Positions 1 through 8,019 of a stretch of 64,000 nt of DNA are shown piece by piece (within the stretch, counting starts at the first letter, position 1; each line of letters starts with the position of its first letter). The position numbers were made by a program, and so were the translations under genes. The notes under the pieces were generated by a model. It saw only the letters and a list, made by a program, of their open reading frames with translations. It did not search any database and was not told the origin of the DNA. This DNA is from Caulobacter radicis (GTDB lineage: Bacteria > Pseudomonadota > Alphaproteobacteria > Caulobacterales > Caulobacteraceae): assembly GCF_003094615.1 (NCBI RefSeq), contig NZ_QDKO01000041.1, positions 17,255-81,254 of the forward strand. Reading direction: 5' to 3'.

Positions 1-223
1 GCGGGCGGTACTTGCGGGCCAGCACGGTATAGGCCGCGCCGGCCTCTTCCGGTTCGGGCTCGGGCAGGGGCTTGGCCGCGATCGGGGCCGCCATGGGCGC
101 GGGCGCCGGCGCCTCGCCGAAGATGTCGGCCGTGTTCTCGTCTCGCTCGGGCGCTTCCTCGCGATCGAACGCGGGCTCGTCCCAGGGCGGAGCGGAATCG
201 GGCGTGAGGTCGTGGTCGGCCAT
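1..223 (-). CDS. dnaX: DNA polymerase III gamma/tau subunit, N-terminal part
   Basis: This is the clamp-loader ATPase that loads the beta sliding clamp at the replication fork. Only about 74 N-terminal residues lie in the window; the gene continues past base 1. The start is the ATG at 221-223 (reverse strand). About 60 residues of acidic, Pro/Ala-rich low-complexity sequence precede the motif YTVLARKYRP, which opens the conserved AAA+ domain of DnaX proteins. The long acidic leader is unusual next to enterobacterial DnaX, which begins almost directly at this motif; I believe such extensions occur in alphaproteobacteria. The 4.5S RNA lies just upstream on the same strand, a dnaX/ffs neighbourhood seen in many bacteria. 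The identification rests on that one motif plus context. Confidence 0.85.
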   Translation of the reverse strand, partial: MADHDLTPDSAPPWDEPAFDREEAPERDENTADIFGEAPAPAPMAAPIAAKPLPEPEPEEAGAAYTVLARKYRP

Positions 224-304
224 GGGCGCAGTCTAGAGCGTCGGCGGTCGCGGCAAAAGGCTCGCGCGCGCTTGCTGGCGCGGATGCTGACGGATTTTCG
301 GGGC

Positions 305-403
305 AAGGTGGAGACCGGCGGGCGACCCGAGGGTGATCTCGTTGTGGCTGCTGCCTTCCGGCCCTGACCAGGTTGGCGAGGCCATCGTCCGTCGCCGATC
401 TCC
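305..403 (-). ncRNA. ffs: 4.5S signal recognition particle RNA
   Basis: This is the RNA core of the signal recognition particle, which binds Ffh and targets membrane proteins to FtsY and SecYEG. On the reverse strand the conserved apical domain reads GGTCAGGGCCGGAAGGCAGC, covering the GGAA-type tetraloop and the symmetric loop that Ffh contacts (about 349-368). The flanks CTCGCCAACC and CAACGAGATC extend the hairpin. GGAGA at the 5' end (399-403) can pair with TCTCC at the 3' end (310-314), which sets the approximate boundaries at about 99 nt, typical for the small bacterial SRP RNA. A promoter lies 7-8 bases upstream. No U-tract is visible at the 3' end, so that end is approximate. Confidence 0.9.
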
Positions 404-410
404 GAGGGGG

Positions 411-439
411 TATATCGCGACTCATCGCGCGATATGCAA
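411..439 (-). promoter_or_regulatory. Probable housekeeping promoter of the 4.5S RNA
   Basis: On the reverse strand TTGCAT (434-439), 17 bases and GATATA (411-416) match a vegetative promoter. They place the start of transcription near 403, exactly where the SRP RNA closing stem begins. The spacer is contained in an 8-bp inverted repeat, ATATCGCG (412-419) and CGCGATAT (428-435). It is inferred from sequence only. Confidence 0.55.
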
Positions 440-549
440 GCGCCAAGCGCTCCGCGTCATGACGACTCTTCGCCGCGACCCGTCGCTGGGCGGGCGCCGA
501 GCGTCAAAACCCCTTACACTTTCGGCGGTCAGCCTCTACAGAATCAGCC

Positions 550-1494
550 ATGCCGCTTTCCGAGATCGTCAACATCTTCGCGGGCAACCCGCTGGACCGC
601 GCCGGCGAGCGCCGAGGCGACGCCAGCTGGATCGCCGAGAAGCTGGAGGACCCCCAGTCCCTGGCCGTGGCCGTGTGGAACGGCAAGGTCCTGATCGAGG
701 ACTCGCCTTCAGCCGATGAAGAGCCGACCGGCGTCCAGATCGCCTACCTGCGCGCCGACATGGCCAGGGAACTGGCCGGCACCGACGAGCGCCTGCTGTT
801 CATGGGCCTGTGGAAGGACATCGCCGTCTTCGCCGTCGACCTGGAGGGCGCGGCCGATCCGTCCGAGGGCGCGCTCCAGGGGCTTGGCCGGTTCGAGGAC
901 CTGCGCGGCGCGGCCGCGACCCTGCCCGCGCCCGACGCCGGCATCCTGGCCACCGCCAAGTCGATGTTCGAATGGCGGCGCAAGCACCCGTTCTGCGCCA
1001 ACTGCGGCAACAAGAGCGACATCGCCGACGGCGGCTGGAAGCGCATCTGCCCGTCCTGCCACGCCGAGCACTTCCCGCGCACCGACCCGGTGGCGATCAT
1101 GCTGGCCGTGCACGGCGGCAAGTGCCTGCTGGGCCGCCAGGCGGCCTGGCCCGCCGGCATGTTCTCGGCCCTGGCCGGCTTCGTCGAGCCTGGCGAGACC
1201 ATCGAGGAGGCCTGCGCCCGCGAGCTGAAGGAAGAGGCCGGCCTGGTCGCCACCAAGGTCCGCTACCACTCCAGCCAGCCCTGGCCGTTCCCCGCTTCGC
1301 TGATGATGGGCATGATCGCCGAGGTCGACAGCGACCAGGCCGCCCCCGACCAGACCGAACTGGAAGCCGTCCGCTGGTTCGACAAGGACGAGGCGAAAGC
1401 CCTGATCCGCGGCGAGATCGACGACGCCTTCGCGCCCCCGACCCTGGCCATCGCGCACCAGCTGATCAAGACCTGGTGCGAGAGCGAGGGGTGA
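550..1494 (+). CDS. nudC: NADH pyrophosphatase NudC (NAD-decapping Nudix hydrolase)
   Basis: It hydrolyses NAD(H) to NMN(H) and AMP and, in characterised homologs, removes NAD caps from RNA. The 314-residue protein has the full family layout: an N-terminal NUDIX-like domain, a four-cysteine zinc ribbon (Cys149, Cys152, Cys167, Cys170), then the catalytic Nudix domain. The Nudix box runs from Gly210 to Leu232 (GFVEPGETIEEA, then RELKEEAGL) with all catalytic glutamates. The ATG at 550 follows the dnaX/ffs divergent region. It converges with the MAPEG gene across a short hairpin. The assignment is firm; cellular preference for NADH or capped RNA is family knowledge. Confidence 0.95.
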   Translation: MPLSEIVNIFAGNPLDRAGERRGDASWIAEKLEDPQSLAVAVWNGKVLIEDSPSADEEPTGVQIAYLRADMARELAGTDERLLFMGLWKDIAVFAVDLEGAADPSEGALQGLGRFEDLRGAAATLPAPDAGILATAKSMFEWRRKHPFCANCGNKSDIADGGWKRICPSCHAEHFPRTDPVAIMLAVHGGKCLLGRQAAWPAGMFSALAGFVEPGETIEEACARELKEEAGLVATKVRYHSSQPWPFPASLMMGMIAEVDSDQAAPDQTELEAVRWFDKDEAKALIRGEIDDAFAPPTLAIAHQLIKTWCESEG

Positions 1495-1505
1495 GCAGGC
1501 CTCCC

Positions 1506-1535
1506 GAGCCCTCTCTCTCTCGAAGAGAGAGGGCT
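1506..1535. repeat. Hairpin of the CTCTCT/GAGAGA intergenic repeat family (partial copy)
   Basis: GAGCCCTCTCTCT pairs with AGAGAGAGGGCTC. It sits between the convergent nudC and MAPEG genes and resembles the terminal hairpin of the family A repeats described at 3964-4164, but lacks most of the GGGCCC.../GTGGGAGGGTGAG body. It may serve as a bidirectional terminator. Confidence 0.7.
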
Positions 1536-1549
1536 CAGGTTTGCGTCCC

Positions 1550-1966
1550 TCACCCCGCCAGCCTCACCCACTCCCGCGCCACCAGCGCCACCAGCACCAG
1601 CGTCGACAGGCCAAACGCCAGGAACCGCGCCATCACGATGTTGACGCTCGCCTGCACCAGGCTGTGCACGATCCGCAGGGCGACATAGGTCCAGGCCAGC
1701 GCCACGGCCGTCCCGTCGCCGTGGCCGGCGACGAAGATCGTCAGGGCCGCCGCGTAGAAGATCGTCGGCTGCTCCATCAGGTGGTTGTAGTTGTGGGCCG
1801 CCTGGCGGGCGGCGTCGGGCAGCACGTCCAGCGCGCCGGGAAAGCGGGCGTCCTGCGGCTTGATCCCGGCCTTGGTCATCGCCGGCAGCCGCTGGGCGTA
1901 CATCCACGCCCACATCACCAGCGACCAGCTCACCAGCGCCAGCACCGGCGCGATCATCGTGTTCAT
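1550..1966 (-). CDS. MAPEG-family integral membrane protein
   Basis: The 138-residue protein is built from four hydrophobic helices. It carries the MAPEG signature in its second quarter: an Arg/Asn/Glu-rich turn reading RQAAHNYNHLMEQP. MAPEG proteins are small trimeric inner-membrane proteins; eukaryotic members are glutathione-dependent (microsomal glutathione transferase, leukotriene C4 synthase). Bacterial members are mostly uncharacterised, so no substrate is assigned. The start ATG at 1964-1966 gives a hydrophobic N terminus. It converges with nudC and is followed upstream by the divergent small secreted protein. Confidence 0.85.
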   Translation of the reverse strand: MNTMIAPVLALVSWSLVMWAWMYAQRLPAMTKAGIKPQDARFPGALDVLPDAARQAAHNYNHLMEQPTIFYAAALTIFVAGHGDGTAVALAWTYVALRIVHSLVQASVNIVMARFLAFGLSTLVLVALVAREWVRLAG

Positions 1967-2104
1967 CGGTCTTGCCTCCCCAGGCGATTGTCATGAAGCC
2001 AGGCTATTGGGCGAGCGCGGATATTTGAAGCCTGCCCCTGGGGACGGCGTCGTGGCGCGGCGGCGGCCGCAAGGCTAGGCTTGCAGCCCCTGATGGAGAG
2101 ACCG

Positions 2105-2485
2105 ATGTTGATCGCCTTCGCTTTCGTCGCGGCCCTGGGCGGGCAGGACGAGCCGCCGGACTTCGCCGGTTCGATCGCCTGCGTCGGCGTCGCCCAGCAG
2201 GCGGTCAAGGACATGCGGACGCTCAAGCGCGCGGCCAGGAAGGACCCCGCGGAACTGGCCCAGCTCGAAAGCATCGACGCGGTCTGGAAGCGGGTGGGTG
2301 TCGACGCCGCCCGCTCGGCCGAGGCGACGGCGGCGAGCGAAGGCAAGACGCCGGCCGAGCAGCACGTTCTTGGGGTCCAGACCCGAAGGGCCTTCGACAC
2401 CGCGCCGCCCGAACTCAGGAACGCGATGGCCGAGAGCTGCATCTACAAGTTCGCCCGCGACGAGTGGGACAAGCGCAACAGGTAG
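2105..2485 (+). CDS. Small secreted protein of unknown function
   Basis: I do not recognise this protein. I chose the ATG at 2105 because GGAGAG (about 2095-2100) lies just upstream and the translation then starts with a plausible signal peptide (MLIAFAFVAALGG). An ATG at 2081 in the same frame would add eight residues and bury the signal. The mature part, about 110 residues, is charged and probably helical, with two cysteines (one near the predicted mature N terminus, one near the C terminus) that could form a disulfide. It converges with rnhA, leaving only seven bases between the two stop codons. Confidence 0.6.
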   Translation: MLIAFAFVAALGGQDEPPDFAGSIACVGVAQQAVKDMRTLKRAARKDPAELAQLESIDAVWKRVGVDAARSAEATAASEGKTPAEQHVLGVQTRRAFDTAPPELRNAMAESCIYKFARDEWDKRNR

Positions 2486-2492
2486 GGCCTGG

Positions 2493-2939
2493 TCAGCGCT
2501 TCTTCAGCGTCTCTTCCATGCCGCGGCGGGCCAGTTCGTCGGCGCGTTCGTTGTGCTCGTGGCCGGCGTGACCCTTGACCCAGCGCCAGTCGACCTCGTG
2601 GCGCAGGCGCGCCGCATCCAGGCGCTGCCACAGGTCGACGTTCTTCACCGGGCTCTTGTCGGCGGTCTTCCAGCCCTTGGCCTTCCAGCCATGGATCCAC
2701 TGGGTGACGCCCTTCATCACGTACTGGCTGTCGGTGTGCAGCTCGGCCTTGGTCGGGCGGTTCAGCGCCTCCAGGGCCATGATCGCGCCCATCAGCTCCA
2801 TGCGGTTGTTGGTCGTCGCCAGCTCGCCGCCGCAGATCTCCTTGCGCTTTTCGCCGTACATCAGCACCGCGCCCCAGCCGCCGGGGCCGGGATTACCGCG
2901 GCAGGCGCCGTCGGTGTAGATGATCAGCTTCGGGGTCAC
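2493..2939 (-). CDS. rnhA: Ribonuclease HI
   Basis: It cleaves the RNA strand of RNA:DNA hybrids, for example R-loops and Okazaki primers. The 148-residue protein has the RNase H fold and catalytic acidic residues in order: Asp in YTDGACRGNPGPGGWG, Glu in RMELMGAI, Asp in HTDSQYV, and Asp in ERADELAR near the C terminus. The start is GTG at 2937-2939; the reading frame upstream runs into the end of thrB. It lies 14 bases downstream of thrB and is the last gene of the leftward ispH-thrB-rnhA arrangement typical of alphaproteobacteria. Confidence 0.95.
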   Translation of the reverse strand: MTPKLIIYTDGACRGNPGPGGWGAVLMYGEKRKEICGGELATTNNRMELMGAIMALEALNRPTKAELHTDSQYVMKGVTQWIHGWKAKGWKTADKSPVKNVDLWQRLDAARLRHEVDWRWVKGHAGHEHNERADELARRGMEETLKKR

Positions 2940-2953
2940 GACCCAATCCTCAC

Positions 2954-3913
2954 TTAAACGCGCCCGAACAGCGACAGGCCCTCGCGGTGGACGGCCAGCT
3001 TGCGCTCGTATTCCAACGGGTCCTTCGGACGCACCAGGGCGCCGGCCGGCGTGGCGTTCCAGTCGGCCAGGCGGGTCAGGAAGAAGCGCATGGCCGCGCC
3101 GCGCGCCAGCATCGGCAGGGCGTCGCGCTCGGCCGGGCTCAGGGGGCGGCGGCGCTCGTAGCCCGCGACCAGGGCCTGGGCTGCGGTGACGTTGAAGCTG
3201 CCGTCGGCCTCGAAGCACCACGCGTTCAGGGTCACGGCCACGTCGTAGGCGTAGGCGTCGTCGCAGGCGAAGTAGAAGTCGATGGTCGCCGCGAACTTGC
3301 CGTCGGTCCTGAAGAAGACGTTGTCGGGGAAGTAGTCGGCGTGGATCGTGCCCGTGGGCAGATTGCGCGGCCAGGCCAGGGCCATCTCGGCCAGGTCCTT
3401 GTCGATCGTCGCGGCCAGGCCCGGCTTCAGGTCCTCGGCGGCCTGGCGGTGCCTGGAGAACAGCGGGGCCCAGTGCGGCTGGCCAAGATCATTGGCGCGG
3501 CGGCCGGCATAGCCTTCGCCGGCCAGGTGCAGCCAGGCCAGGCCTTCGCCGGCCTCGCGGCAGTGGGCGGGGCTGGGCTTGCGCACCGACAGGCCCGGCA
3601 TGAACCCGACGATGGCGGCCGGCTTGCCGCGCAGGGTCTTGAGGGTCTTGCCCGCCTTGTCGGGAACCGGCCGCGCGGACGGGTAGCCGCGATCGGCCAG
3701 CCAGCCCAGGAGGTCGAGGAAATAGGGCAGGTCCTCAGGGCGAGCGCGGCGCTCGTAGACCGTCAGGATGTAGCGGCCCGTCTCCGTCTCCAGCAGGAAG
3801 TTGGAGTTCTCCACGCCCTCGGCGATGCCCTTGAACGCCAGCGGGGCGCCCAGGTCGTACTCGGCCAGGAAGGCTTCGAGCTCTTGGTCGGTGATGTCGG
3901 TGTAGACGGCCAT
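2954..3913 (-). CDS. thrB: Homoserine kinase (aminoglycoside-phosphotransferase fold)
   Basis: It phosphorylates homoserine to O-phosphohomoserine in threonine synthesis. At 319 residues it belongs to the APH-fold (ThrB type II) homoserine kinases rather than the GHMP kinases. The N-terminal lobe contains GVENSNFLLET. The catalytic loop HADYFPDNVFF lies near residues 191-201, followed by the metal-binding IDFYFACDD. The ATG at 3911-3913 gives the usual family start (MAVYTDIT). It sits between ispH, separated by a 253-bp repeat-bearing gap, and rnhA. Confidence in the assignment is high from motifs and context together. Confidence 0.93.
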   Translation of the reverse strand: MAVYTDITDQELEAFLAEYDLGAPLAFKGIAEGVENSNFLLETETGRYILTVYERRARPEDLPYFLDLLGWLADRGYPSARPVPDKAGKTLKTLRGKPAAIVGFMPGLSVRKPSPAHCREAGEGLAWLHLAGEGYAGRRANDLGQPHWAPLFSRHRQAAEDLKPGLAATIDKDLAEMALAWPRNLPTGTIHADYFPDNVFFRTDGKFAATIDFYFACDDAYAYDVAVTLNAWCFEADGSFNVTAAQALVAGYERRRPLSPAERDALPMLARGAAMRFFLTRLADWNATPAGALVRPKDPLEYERKLAVHREGLSLFGRV

Positions 3914-3963
3914 GGTCGCGGGATGCGGCGCCGCGCGCTGGCGGTCAAGCGGGGCGGCCCTAG

Positions 3964-4164
3964 AAACCCTCTCTCATCGAGAGAGGGAGGGGCCCGCGCC
4001 GAAGGCGTGGGAGGGTGAGAGGTTACAGTCTCGCACAACCAGGCGCAGAGGTTCGGCCTGCCCCATGCGGCGGAGCACGCAGGGAAAATTGGGCCAAGGG
4101 TGAAACCTCTCACCCTCCCACCGCTTCGCGGCGGGCCCCTCCCTCTCTCTCAGAGAGAGGGGAT
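3964..4164. repeat. Inverted pair of family A intergenic repeats
   Basis: Two copies of about 60 bp (3964-4024 and 4102-4164) face each other across 77 bp between thrB and ispH. Each copy has a terminal hairpin of the form CCCTCTCTC.../...GAGAGAGGG, a middle GGGGCCCGC.../...GCGTGGGAG and an end GGGTGAGAGGT. The outer copy nearly touches the ispH stop codon. Other copies of this family lie at 20516, 20704, 33104, 49273, 49739, 52725 and 52968. Confidence 0.9.
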
Positions 4165-4166
4165 TT

Positions 4167-5141
4167 CTAAGCCGTCGTCAGCAGCCGGGGCAGCTTGAAC
4201 GTCACCGTTTCACGCGCCTCGACCAGTTCTTCGATCTCGATGTCGAAGTGGCCGCTGATGGCGTCGATGACGCCCTGCACCAGGTCTTCAGGGGCGGAGG
4301 CGCCGGCCGTCAGGCCGATGGTCGAAACGCCGTCGAACCAGCTCCAGTCCAGGCCCGAGGCGTCGTCGATCAGGTAGGCGGCCTTGGCCCCGGCCTTCAG
4401 GCCCACTTCCTTCAGGCGCACCGAGTTGGACGAATTGCGCGAGCCGACCACCAGAATGAGGTCGGAGGCCTCGGCCAGCATCTTCACCGCGTCCTGGCGG
4501 TTGGTGGTGGCGTAGCAGATGTCTTCCTTGTGCGGCGCGGCGATGCCCGGGAAGCGCTCCTTGAGCATGGCCACGATGTCGGCGGTGTCGTCGACCGACA
4601 GGGTGGTCTGGGTCAGGAAGGCCACGTTCGAGGCGTCCTTGGGCTGCCAGGTCCGCGCGTCGTCGATGTCCTCGATCAGGGCCACCGTGCCCTCGGGCAG
4701 CTGGCCCATGGTGCCGACGACCTCGGGGTGGCCGGCGTGGCCGATCAGCACGATCTCGCGGCCGTTGTCGAAGTGCTTCTGGGCCTCGACGTGCACCTTG
4801 GAGACCAGCGGGCAGGTGGCGTCGAGATAGATCATCTGCCGCGACTTGGCCTCGGCCGGCACCGATTTCGGCACGCCGTGGGCCGAGAACACCACCGGGC
4901 GGTCGTCGGGGGCTTCGTTCAGCTCCTCGATGAAGATCGCGCCCAGGGCTTTGAGCCGATCGACCACGTGGCGGTTGTGGACGATCTCGTGGCGCACATA
5001 GACCGGCGCGCCGAACTTCTCGATGGCCCGCTCGACGATCTGGATGGCCCGGTCGACCCCGGCGCAGAAGCCGCGCGGGCTGGCCAGGAACAGGCGGAGC
5101 TTCGGGCGGACCGGGGGATGGATCGGGGCGGGCGTGGTCAT
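4167..5141 (-). CDS. ispH: 4-hydroxy-3-methylbut-2-enyl diphosphate reductase
   Basis: It is the last enzyme of the MEP isoprenoid pathway, reducing HMBPP to IPP and DMAPP with an iron-sulfur cluster. The three cluster cysteines sit in GFCAGVDRAI, ATCPLV and EDICYATT. Also visible are the substrate-binding HGVPKSV and GHAGHPE, and the C-terminal GLTAGASAPEDLV. The 324-residue length is normal. I used the ATG at 5139-5141; a longer open frame upstream has no family similarity. The gene heads the leftward group with thrB and rnhA. Confidence 0.96.
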   Translation of the reverse strand: MTTPAPIHPPVRPKLRLFLASPRGFCAGVDRAIQIVERAIEKFGAPVYVRHEIVHNRHVVDRLKALGAIFIEELNEAPDDRPVVFSAHGVPKSVPAEAKSRQMIYLDATCPLVSKVHVEAQKHFDNGREIVLIGHAGHPEVVGTMGQLPEGTVALIEDIDDARTWQPKDASNVAFLTQTTLSVDDTADIVAMLKERFPGIAAPHKEDICYATTNRQDAVKMLAEASDLILVVGSRNSSNSVRLKEVGLKAGAKAAYLIDDASGLDWSWFDGVSTIGLTAGASAPEDLVQGVIDAISGHFDIEIEELVEARETVTFKLPRLLTTA

Positions 5142-5315
5142 GGCGCGGAACCTAAGCGTTCGCGCGTCCATGCGCCAGACGTGCCGCGCATGGCGTTTTG
5201 ACGACCAAGCTGCAACGTGCGCCCGTTGCGAGGTCACGCATATGCCTTTATCAGGCTGCATGACGCCGGGTGGGGCCTTTCCCTTTCTGGCAATCCTTCT
5301 CGAACCGGACGTTTC

Positions 5316-6017
5316 ATGCGCCGCACGCTTTCCGTCGCCTTCAGCGCCCTGATGGCCCTGTCGATCGCCGTCACCGCCACCAGCGCCTACGCCCAGGGCG
5401 GCGGTCGCGGCGGCCAGGGCGGCGGCCAGGAGGACGACGGCTCCAAGAAGAAGAAGCGCGACGAGGAGTGGAACCAGCCCAAGGCCCCGCTGGCCCAGCT
5501 GCGCAACGCCGGTCCGTGCCCCTTCGTGAAGGTGCTGTACGACGCCAGCCGCTATGTCGAGTTCAAGGGCGGCAAGGAAAGCGCCGCCTCCACCGGCTAC
5601 ACCGGCGAGATCCAGGGCGTGTCCTCGGGCTGCGCCTACAAGAGCGACGAGCCGATCAAGATGCAGGTCGAGGTGCTGTTCGCCCTGGGCCGCGGCCCCG
5701 AAGCGACCGAGACCCGCAAGACCTACCGCTACTGGGTGGCCGTGACCGAGCGCAACAAGTCGGTGCTGGCCAAGGAATATTTCGACCTGCCGATCACCTT
5801 CCCGGCCAGCGGCGACCGCGTCTACGCCACCGAGAAGCTGCAGACCATCACCATCCCGCGCGCCGAAGCCACGACGAGCGGCAGCAATTTCGAAGTCCTG
5901 ATCGGCTTCGACGTCACCCCGGAAATGGCCGCCTTCAACCGCGACGGCAAGCGCTTCCGCGTCAACGCCGGCCAGGCCGCCCAAGCCCAGCAAGCAGGGA
6001 CTCCTCCTAAGCAATGA
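5316..6017 (+). CDS. Secreted alphaproteobacterial protein of unknown function
   Basis: It is predicted to be exported: the ATG at 5316 opens a classic signal peptide (MRRTLSVAFSAL, ending ...TSAYA before QGGG). A Gly/Gln-rich spacer and a Lys cluster follow. The body of about 170 residues is probably beta-rich and has two cysteines (GPCPFVKVLYD and SSGCAYKSDEP) that could form a disulfide. An upstream in-frame start would bury the signal, so the internal ATG is preferred. The stop overlaps the argS start by four bases (ATGA), so the two are translationally coupled. I do not know a function. Confidence 0.75.
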   Translation: MRRTLSVAFSALMALSIAVTATSAYAQGGGRGGQGGGQEDDGSKKKKRDEEWNQPKAPLAQLRNAGPCPFVKVLYDASRYVEFKGGKESAASTGYTGEIQGVSSGCAYKSDEPIKMQVEVLFALGRGPEATETRKTYRYWVAVTERNKSVLAKEYFDLPITFPASGDRVYATEKLQTITIPRAEATTSGSNFEVLIGFDVTPEMAAFNRDGKRFRVNAGQAAQAQQAGTPPKQ

Positions 6018-7855
6018 ACGATTTGAAGCGGTCCTTGAGCGAGGCGGCCGCGGCCGCTTTCCAGGCCGCCGGACTGTCTCCCGACTTCGGGCGCGTCACG
6101 GCGTCCGACCGGCCCGACCTGGCCGACTTCCAGTGCAACGGCGCCCTCGCCGCGGCCAAGAGCGCCAAGCGTAACCCCCGCGAAATCGCCGTCCAGGTGG
6201 TCGAGCAGCTGAAGGCCGACCCGCGCCTGGCCTCGGTCGAGATCGCCGGCGTCGGCTTCATCAACATGCGCGTCAGCCCCGCGGCCCTAGCCGCCCGCGC
6301 CGACGAGATCGCCGCCGACGAGCGCGCCGGCGCCAGCCTGCTGGCCGATCCGCGCCGCGTGCTGGTCGACTATGCCGGCCCCAACGTCGCCAAGCCGATG
6401 CACGTGGGCCACCTGCGCGCCTCGATCATCGGCGAGTCGATCAAGCGCCTGTACCGCTTCCGCGGCGACCAGGTGGTGGGCGACGCCCACTTCGGCGACT
6501 GGGGCTTCCAGATGGGCCTGCTCATCACCGCGGTGATGGACGAGGACGCCTTCATCTCCGCCCTGATGGACAAGCTGCCCGACGCCCCGCGCGACTTCTC
6601 CGACGCCGACGCCGCCAAGGTGCGCGCCGAGTTCGCCGGCCGGGTGACCCTGGCCGACCTCGACCGCCTGTACCCGGCCGCCGCCGCGCGCGCCAAGGAA
6701 GACGCCGAGTATCGCGACCGCGCCCGCAAGGCGACGGCCGACCTGCAGAACGGCCGCTTCGGCTACCGTCTGCTGTGGAAGCACTTCGTCGACGTCAGCC
6801 GCGTGGCCCTGGAACGCGAGTTCCACGCCCTGGGCGTCGACTTCGACCTGTGGAAGGGCGAAAGCGACGCCGACCCGCTGATCGCGCCGATGGTGCGCCA
6901 GCTGGAGGACAAGGGCCTGCTGGTCGAGGACCAGGGCGCCCGCATCGTCCGCGTGGCCCGTCCTGGCGAGACCAAGAAGAAGAAGCTGCCCGACGGCTCG
7001 GTGATCGAGGTCGAAAGCCCCGATCCGCTGCTGGTGGTCTCGTCGGAAGGCTCGGCCATGTACGGCACGACCGATCTGGCCACGATCCTGGATCGCCGCC
7101 AGTCGTTCGACCCGCACCTGATCCTCTACTGCGTCGACCAGCGCCAGGCCGACCACTTCGAGCAGGTGTTCCGCGCCGCCTACCTGGCCGGCTACGCCCA
7201 GCCGGGCGGCCTGGAGCACATCGGCTTCGGCACCATGAACGGCGCCGACGGCAAGCCGTTCAAGACCCGCGCCGGCGGCGTCCTGAAGCTGCACGACCTG
7301 ATCGAGATGGCCCGCGAAAAGGCCCGCGAGCGCCTGCGCGAAGCCGGCCTGGGCGCCGAACTGTCGCCGGAAGCCTTCGAGGAGACCGCGCACAAGGTCG
7401 GCGTCGCCGCCCTGAAGTTCGCCGACCTGCAGAACTTCCGCGGCACCTCCTACGTCTTCGACCTCGACCGCTTCACCAGCTTCGAGGGCAAGACCGGTCC
7501 GTACCTGCTGTACCAGACCGTCCGCATCAAGAGCATCCTGCGCAAGGCCGCCGACCAGGGCGCCCAAGGCGGGGCCGTGATCGTGGCCGAACCGGCCGAA
7601 CGCGACCTGACCCTGCTGCTGGACGCCTTCGAGGGCGCCCTGTCGGAGGCCTACGACAAGAAGGCCCCCAACTTCGTGGCCGAGCACGCCTACAAGCTGG
7701 CCCAGGGCTTCTCGAAGTTCTACGCCGCCTGCCCGATCCTGGGCGCCGACGAGCCGGCCGTGCGCGCCTCGCGCCTGACCCTGGCCCAGACGGCCCTCAA
7801 GCAGCTTGAGCTGGCGCTCGACCTGCTGGGCGTCGAGACGCCGGAACGGATGTAA
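6014..7855 (+). CDS. argS: Arginyl-tRNA synthetase
   Basis: It charges tRNA-Arg. The 613-residue class Ia enzyme starts with the ArgS-specific N-terminal domain (about residues 1-90). The nucleotide-binding loop follows with the HIGH-like motif HVGHL in PNVAKPMHVGHLRAS. The KMSK-equivalent region is the degenerate GKPFKTRAGG, common in ArgS. The C-terminal anticodon-binding helices end in LGVETPERM, the usual family end. It overlaps the upstream secreted-protein gene by four bases. A GC hairpin terminator follows. Confidence 0.96.
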   Translation: MNDLKRSLSEAAAAAFQAAGLSPDFGRVTASDRPDLADFQCNGALAAAKSAKRNPREIAVQVVEQLKADPRLASVEIAGVGFINMRVSPAALAARADEIAADERAGASLLADPRRVLVDYAGPNVAKPMHVGHLRASIIGESIKRLYRFRGDQVVGDAHFGDWGFQMGLLITAVMDEDAFISALMDKLPDAPRDFSDADAAKVRAEFAGRVTLADLDRLYPAAAARAKEDAEYRDRARKATADLQNGRFGYRLLWKHFVDVSRVALEREFHALGVDFDLWKGESDADPLIAPMVRQLEDKGLLVEDQGARIVRVARPGETKKKKLPDGSVIEVESPDPLLVVSSEGSAMYGTTDLATILDRRQSFDPHLILYCVDQRQADHFEQVFRAAYLAGYAQPGGLEHIGFGTMNGADGKPFKTRAGGVLKLHDLIEMAREKARERLREAGLGAELSPEAFEETAHKVGVAALKFADLQNFRGTSYVFDLDRFTSFEGKTGPYLLYQTVRIKSILRKAADQGAQGGAVIVAEPAERDLTLLLDAFEGALSEAYDKKAPNFVAEHAYKLAQGFSKFYAACPILGADEPAVRASRLTLAQTALKQLELALDLLGVETPERM

Positions 7856-7870
7856 GTCCCTAAGGGAGGG

Positions 7871-7896
7871 GCGGGCCTTGTCGGCCCGCTCTTCTT
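7871..7896 (+). terminator. Probable terminator after argS
   Basis: GCGGGCC pairs with GGCCCGC across a five-base loop and is followed by TCTTCTT, a U-rich tract. It lies 15 bases after the argS stop codon. Confidence 0.6.
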
Positions 7897-7898
7897 CT

Positions 7899-8019
7899 CC
7901 CTTCCCCCTTTGATGGGGGAAGGGCCGGGGATGGGGGTGACAGCGGTTCAAGACCTGGCGCGAGCCTGACCGCCGCACTCACCCCCACCCCTGCCCCTCC
8001 CCCATCGAGGGGGAGGGAT
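7899..8019. repeat. Inverted pair of family B intergenic repeats
   Basis: Copies at 7899-7942 and 7977-8019 have the form CTTCCCCCTTTGATGGGGGAAG followed by GGGCCGGGGATGGGGGTGA, in opposite orientation. The second copy touches the stop codon of the GH28 gene at 8019. Other pairs lie at 24685/24800 and 60555/60632. Confidence 0.88.

Noticed and set aside
6287..7978. A 563-codon open frame opposite argS
   Set aside because: Low-complexity Val/Leu/Gly/Gln sequence complementary to argS; no domain.
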